Shown here: piece by piece, positions 60,911 through 64,000 of the stretch
How positions within the stretch are numbered: position 1 is the stretch's first letter
How the letters are laid out: each line of letters opens with the position of its first letter
Assembly: GCA_014802265.1 (NCBI GenBank)
Contig: JAAVCP010000025.1
Coordinates: forward strand, 1 to 64,000
Length of the DNA stretch: 64,000 nt
Direction of reading: 5' to 3'
From: Bacteroides sp.
Lineage (GTDB): Bacteria > Bacteroidota > Bacteroidia > Bacteroidales > Muribaculaceae
Notes under the pieces: model-generated
The model's input: the letters and a program-made list of their open reading frames with translations, nothing else
Told to the model about the DNA's origin: nothing
Database searches by the model: none
Translations under genes and position numbers: made by a program

Positions 60911-62959
60911 TTATAGTTTGCCGAAATTAAAGCGGATTCCCACGTATGCCATTGCCCCATGCACCGGACCCCATATCATTGAGGAATCAAAGTTAGGTCC
61001 CCAGGGGTCGTTGGAGGCAATGATGGGATTTTTCTGTTTGAAATTAGTCAGGTTCTCGCCACCGGCATAGATTGAGAAATGACGAAACCAGCGTGTCACT
61101 TGCAGATTAAGCTGAGGAAATGGCTTGAATTTCTCCGACCATGACCATGAGCCATCGGCGAGCTTATATGGTGCCGGCATTCTGCCGCCGCCATTTAGCT
61201 GAAACGTCACGTCAAATTGCCAAATGTCCATGGGAGTAGAGTAGGAGAGCGTCAGCAATCCCTTATAGCGTGATGTAAGAGGCTTTTCCATCAAGATGCC
61301 ATTATAAGTGGTCTTCACGTCGTTAAGTCTCCATGCAGCTGTGATGTCTAATCCGAATGACGACTCGTAGGTGGCATCGACCTGAAAAGTATGAGAAAAA
61401 GATTTACCTGAAAGATTTCCGATAATGAGTGAGTGTGGGTCGGAATCATAATCAACCACCACCTGTCGGTCGAAATCAGTGTAGTAATATTCTGCATTCA
61501 CCCGCAGGGTCTCCTGATTTATCGGTATGGTCAATTGAGCGGAAATTCCGTAATTCCAAGATGCCTCCTGTTGCAGATTCTCCACGACTAATTCGCGGGA
61601 GCTTGCCATGAGATAATTATACTCAGCCCACGGTAACACGGTGCGATAACCCTTCCCAACCGACCCGCGTAAGGTAAGCACTTCCACTGGGGTGTAGCGT
61701 AAGTTGATTCGTGGAGTGACAAACCAGCCATAAAGCGAACTGTGGTCACCCCGTAGTCCTGCCATTGCCGTAAGGGAGGGAAAGGGTTTCCATGTATATT
61801 GAGCATAGCCGCCGAAAACTGTCTCCTTGTCAATAAGTTTGCGTGATGTGTTGTCAGTTGAGTTTTGGGTGGCAATATGTTGGTTGAGATAGTCGTGGTT
61901 TAAAGATAAGCCGACAGAGAGATTATGCTGCTCAGTGAAATCTGATTCATACATCATCTGGGCATATACATTTCCTTCGTCTACATCATATCCTTTAAAT
62001 CCGTAGGAGGCATCAAGCTTGTGAAACGAGCCTGTTGCCATAACTGCGAGGTTGGAGTTATTCTCGCGGCTGAGTATAAAGGCATGTTTCATATATGCCT
62101 CATATCTCTGCGTTTTCAGGGTAATTTTATAGAGGGGGGAGAGGTGATCAGCGGTACGATGGTGTGTCACTTGACCTGCCTCACTTTTCTCATTTATCAC
62201 ACCTACTCCACCATGGAAAATATATTTATCAGCAAAATAATCCCACCTGTTCTGCACGTTGAATTGCCTGATGTCGGGGGTATCAAGGAATCCGTCGCCG
62301 TTGCCGTCATGATTCATAAACCGGTCTTCTGCATGGAGCAGAATCTCTGTGTTCAGTCGGGGAGAAAGATGAAAATTTGCGTCGAGATTTGCCTCTGCCT
62401 TTAATTCAGAATCGAGGTATGCATTTATGGCTACCCCTTGTGGGTCTTCGGGTTTCAGGTATTCCACATCAATCTGTCCTGACATAGATTCATAACCATT
62501 CTTTACTGAACTGCACCCCTTCGACACGCTGATGCTCTTCATCCAGGGACCCGGCACATAGCGCAGGGCATACGGACGCGCCGCCCCACGGAAATTCGGG
62601 AGGGTCTCCGTAAGCAGCTGAACATAGCTTCCCGACAACCCAAGCAATTTTATTTGCTTTGCTCCGGTGGCTGGATCCGAATAATTGACATCAACTGACG
62701 GATTTGTGGTGAAACTTTCTCCAAGGTTGCAGCAAGCTGCCTTAAACAGTTCGTTTTGGTTTATTTTGAAAGCATTCTCAGGACCTGACAGATTGAACTT
62801 GGCTGATTTTTTCTTGACGATAACGAAATCGTCAAGATGATTCCATTCCACGGAATCTGCCGCGTGTTCATTCTCTTTGGTTTGAGCATCTAACGGGAGA
62901 AGGGTGCCTATGGAAAAAAGCAGTGTGGTCAGCCTTTGCAGGGAAGGGTATTTTGTCAT
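60911..62959 (-). CDS. TonB-dependent outer-membrane receptor
   Basis: 682 residues from the ATG at 62959; the open frame to 63022 adds residues without signal character. Residues 30-240 form the plug (GESFTTNPSVDVNYSD, then RYVPGPWMKSISVSKG), and the rest is a 22-stranded barrel ending AYVGIRFNFGKL with a terminal hydrophobic strand. NHDGNGDGFLD in the barrel looks like an EF-hand-type calcium loop. No carboxypeptidase-like domain precedes the plug, unlike SusC receptors. The downstream HMA gene suggests a metal or metal-complex substrate. Confidence 0.85.
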   Translation of the reverse strand: MTKYPSLQRLTTLLFSIGTLLPLDAQTKENEHAADSVEWNHLDDFVIVKKKSAKFNLSGPENAFKINQNELFKAACCNLGESFTTNPSVDVNYSDPATGAKQIKLLGLSGSYVQLLTETLPNFRGAARPYALRYVPGPWMKSISVSKGCSSVKNGYESMSGQIDVEYLKPEDPQGVAINAYLDSELKAEANLDANFHLSPRLNTEILLHAEDRFMNHDGNGDGFLDTPDIRQFNVQNRWDYFADKYIFHGGVGVINEKSEAGQVTHHRTADHLSPLYKITLKTQRYEAYMKHAFILSRENNSNLAVMATGSFHKLDASYGFKGYDVDEGNVYAQMMYESDFTEQHNLSVGLSLNHDYLNQHIATQNSTDNTSRKLIDKETVFGGYAQYTWKPFPSLTAMAGLRGDHSSLYGWFVTPRINLRYTPVEVLTLRGSVGKGYRTVLPWAEYNYLMASSRELVVENLQQEASWNYGISAQLTIPINQETLRVNAEYYYTDFDRQVVVDYDSDPHSLIIGNLSGKSFSHTFQVDATYESSFGLDITAAWRLNDVKTTYNGILMEKPLTSRYKGLLTLSYSTPMDIWQFDVTFQLNGGGRMPAPYKLADGSWSWSEKFKPFPQLNLQVTRWFRHFSIYAGGENLTNFKQKNPIIASNDPWGPNFDSSMIWGPVHGAMAYVGIRFNFGKL

Positions 62960-62991
62960 TTTTTTGCAGGGTTGTTTACATGAATCAGCTA

Positions 62992-62999
62992 CAAAATTA
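62992..62999 (-). promoter_or_regulatory. -7 element for the TonB receptor
   Basis: TAATTTTG on the minus strand, giving a start near 62985. A message starting there would exclude the ATG at 63022 and supports the start at 62959. No clear -33 box. Confidence 0.55.
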
Positions 63000-63041
63000 A
63001 TTAAAAAAATCAACTTTTCCACTTTCTTTTGTCGTTATTAG

Positions 63042-63073
63042 TTTGGAAGCAACTTAATAAAGGAGTAATTTTG
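63042..63073 (+). promoter_or_regulatory. promoter of the glycosyltransferase
   Basis: TTTG (63042-63045), 20 nt, TAATTTTG (63066-63073). Transcription would begin about 5 nt before the ATG at 63084, so the message has almost no leader. Confidence 0.78.
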
Positions 63074-63083
63074 CAACCGAAAA

Positions 63084-64000
63084 ATGAGAAACGTGTATTC
63101 ATATCCGGACGCCAAAGGTCTTTTTGGTATCTTCAACGACAGTTTCCCTCCCATTATAGACGGAGTGTCTCTGACGGTGGAGAATTATGTCTATTGGCTT
63201 CAACAGGCTGGTCTTGAGCCATGTGTGGTTACACCATGGAATCCGGTGAAGATTGATCACGACTACTCGGTGATGAAATTTTTCTCACTTCCAATCCGCT
63301 CGAGAAAGCCTTACCGTTACGGCTATCCCAAGCTTGACCCGTTTATATGGCGGCGGCTTCTTAAGACCGATTTCAAATTGCTCCATTCCCATTGTCCTTT
63401 CTCTTCGGGGCGTCTGGCAGTCTATGTAAAGAAACACAGGCACATTCCACTTATCGGCACCTTCCATTCAAAATATAAGGCTGACCTTGAGCACTCGTTT
63501 AAGCTGCTGCCGTGGTGTGTGCCTATTATAATGAAAAGGATTCTCAATTTCTTCAATTCATGTGATGAGGTATGGATCCCTCAGGCGCAGGTGGAGGAGA
63601 CCGTTAGAGAATATGGTTATAAGGGGAAGCTGACAGTTGTGGAAAACGGCAATGACTTTGCCTCTGTGATAAAGGGCAATCTTTGGGACTATAAGCGGGA
63701 TGCTAAAAAGAAAATAGGCACAGATGAGGACTGCATAAATCTTCTGTTTGTCGGTCAGCATATTTGGGAGAAGGGTATAGGTGTAATTATCGACTCCCTT
63801 GAATTGCTGAAAGATAAGGTGCCATTCCGTATGAATTTTATAGGTACCGGATATGCTTCCGACGAACTTGCGGAACTGGTTAAGCGCAAAGGCCTTTCCG
63901 ACAAAGTGAAACTTAACGGAGTGATAAAAGACCGCACTGTGTTGAGCAACTATTACGCGGGGAGCGACTTGTTTCTGTTCCCTTCTTTCTACGACAATGC
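63084..64000 (+). CDS. GT4-family glycosyltransferase, 3'-truncated by the window
   Basis: 305 residues to the window edge, still open. The N-terminal domain has NDSFPPIIDGVSLTVENYVY and LLHSHCPFSSGRLAVY (acceptor side); the C-terminal domain begins with NLLFVGQHIWEKGIGVIID and GTGYASDELAEL, typical of nucleotide-sugar binding in GT4 enzymes. Related enzymes add glucose or galactose to diacylglycerol, or build polysaccharides. The final E-x7-E motif lies beyond the window. Confidence 0.88.
   Translation, partial: MRNVYSYPDAKGLFGIFNDSFPPIIDGVSLTVENYVYWLQQAGLEPCVVTPWNPVKIDHDYSVMKFFSLPIRSRKPYRYGYPKLDPFIWRRLLKTDFKLLHSHCPFSSGRLAVYVKKHRHIPLIGTFHSKYKADLEHSFKLLPWCVPIIMKRILNFFNSCDEVWIPQAQVEETVREYGYKGKLTVVENGNDFASVIKGNLWDYKRDAKKKIGTDEDCINLLFVGQHIWEKGIGVIIDSLELLKDKVPFRMNFIGTGYASDELAELVKRKGLSDKVKLNGVIKDRTVLSNYYAGSDLFLFPSFYDN

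Noticed and set aside
63029..63217. 62-codon plus-strand frame at the start of the glycosyltransferase
   Set aside because: Out of frame with the GT4 protein that starts at 63084 and continues to the window end.

Overview
The window reads as a chromosomal segment of a Bacteroidales bacterium, most likely Muribaculaceae or a close relative. This is inferred from gene content and signals, not from a database match. The evidence is a Bacteroidetes-type promoter (TTTG, 19-21 nt, TAnnTTTG) in front of many genes, a complete Na+-pumping NQR operon, a TonB-ExbD-ExbD-ExbB operon, proteins with type IX-like sorting tails, tryptophanase, and TPR-membrane-HTH regulators typical of gut Bacteroidetes. Most of the segment is housekeeping. 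No prophage, insertion sequence, CRISPR array or rRNA was seen.

Layout. 1-949: end of an ImmA/IrrE metallopeptidase gene plus a PIN-domain gene, a toxin/antitoxin-like pair. 1156-6637: NhaD-type Na+/H+ antiporter, then the biotin operon bioA-bioF-bioG/bioC, with the last two fused in one polypeptide. 6832-12094: secreted protein, PriA helicase, two outer-membrane beta-barrels. 12291-13442: SufT-like protein and LpxH. 13488-14220: a promoter-plus-terminator small-RNA candidate and two decayed genes, one the tail of an ABC exporter. 14303-16030: small membrane protein, 3'-5' exonuclease, bioD. 16227-23491: nqrABCDEF followed by glyA. 23912-30970: exbB-exbD-exbD-tonB, a small membrane protein, a PstS-like lipoprotein and a TPR protein. 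31306-32556: pgk. 32847-35063: an amino-sugar-kinase-like protein fused to a RapZ C-terminal domain, followed by a MurU-like nucleotidyltransferase (probable cell-wall sugar salvage). 35137-40610: small membrane protein, tRNA-Glu, rpsP, prfA, a MurB/metallo-beta-lactamase fusion, lipoprotein. 40905-44028: tRNA-Met, Crp/Fnr-like regulator, nucleoside transporter and rsmE. 44403-51190: M23/LysM peptidase, ndk, MscS channel, secreted protein, tnaA, TraB/GumN protein. 51379-53936: two HU proteins (one a membrane-anchored HU-LysM protein), tRNA-Cys, lipoprotein. 54026-60128: a large surface protein divergent from two tandem TPR/HTH regulators. 60356-62959: heavy-metal-domain protein with a cysteine-rich tail and a TonB-dependent receptor. 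63084-end: partial glycosyltransferase.

How the parts fit together. NQR pumps sodium and NhaD exchanges it for protons, so the two suggest a sodium cycle. The TonB/ExbBD motor would energise receptors such as the one at 60911. Biotin genes sit in two places (bioAFGC and bioD) and no bioB is present here.

The most interesting non-genic signal is a family of four intergenic elements of about 130-145 bp. Each carries two palindromes and always has the same end facing the 3' end of a gene (23727, 25876, 27481, 53209). Other items worth a second look are the small-RNA candidate at 13525, the kinase-RapZ fusion, the MurB-hydrolase fusion and the membrane HU-LysM protein.
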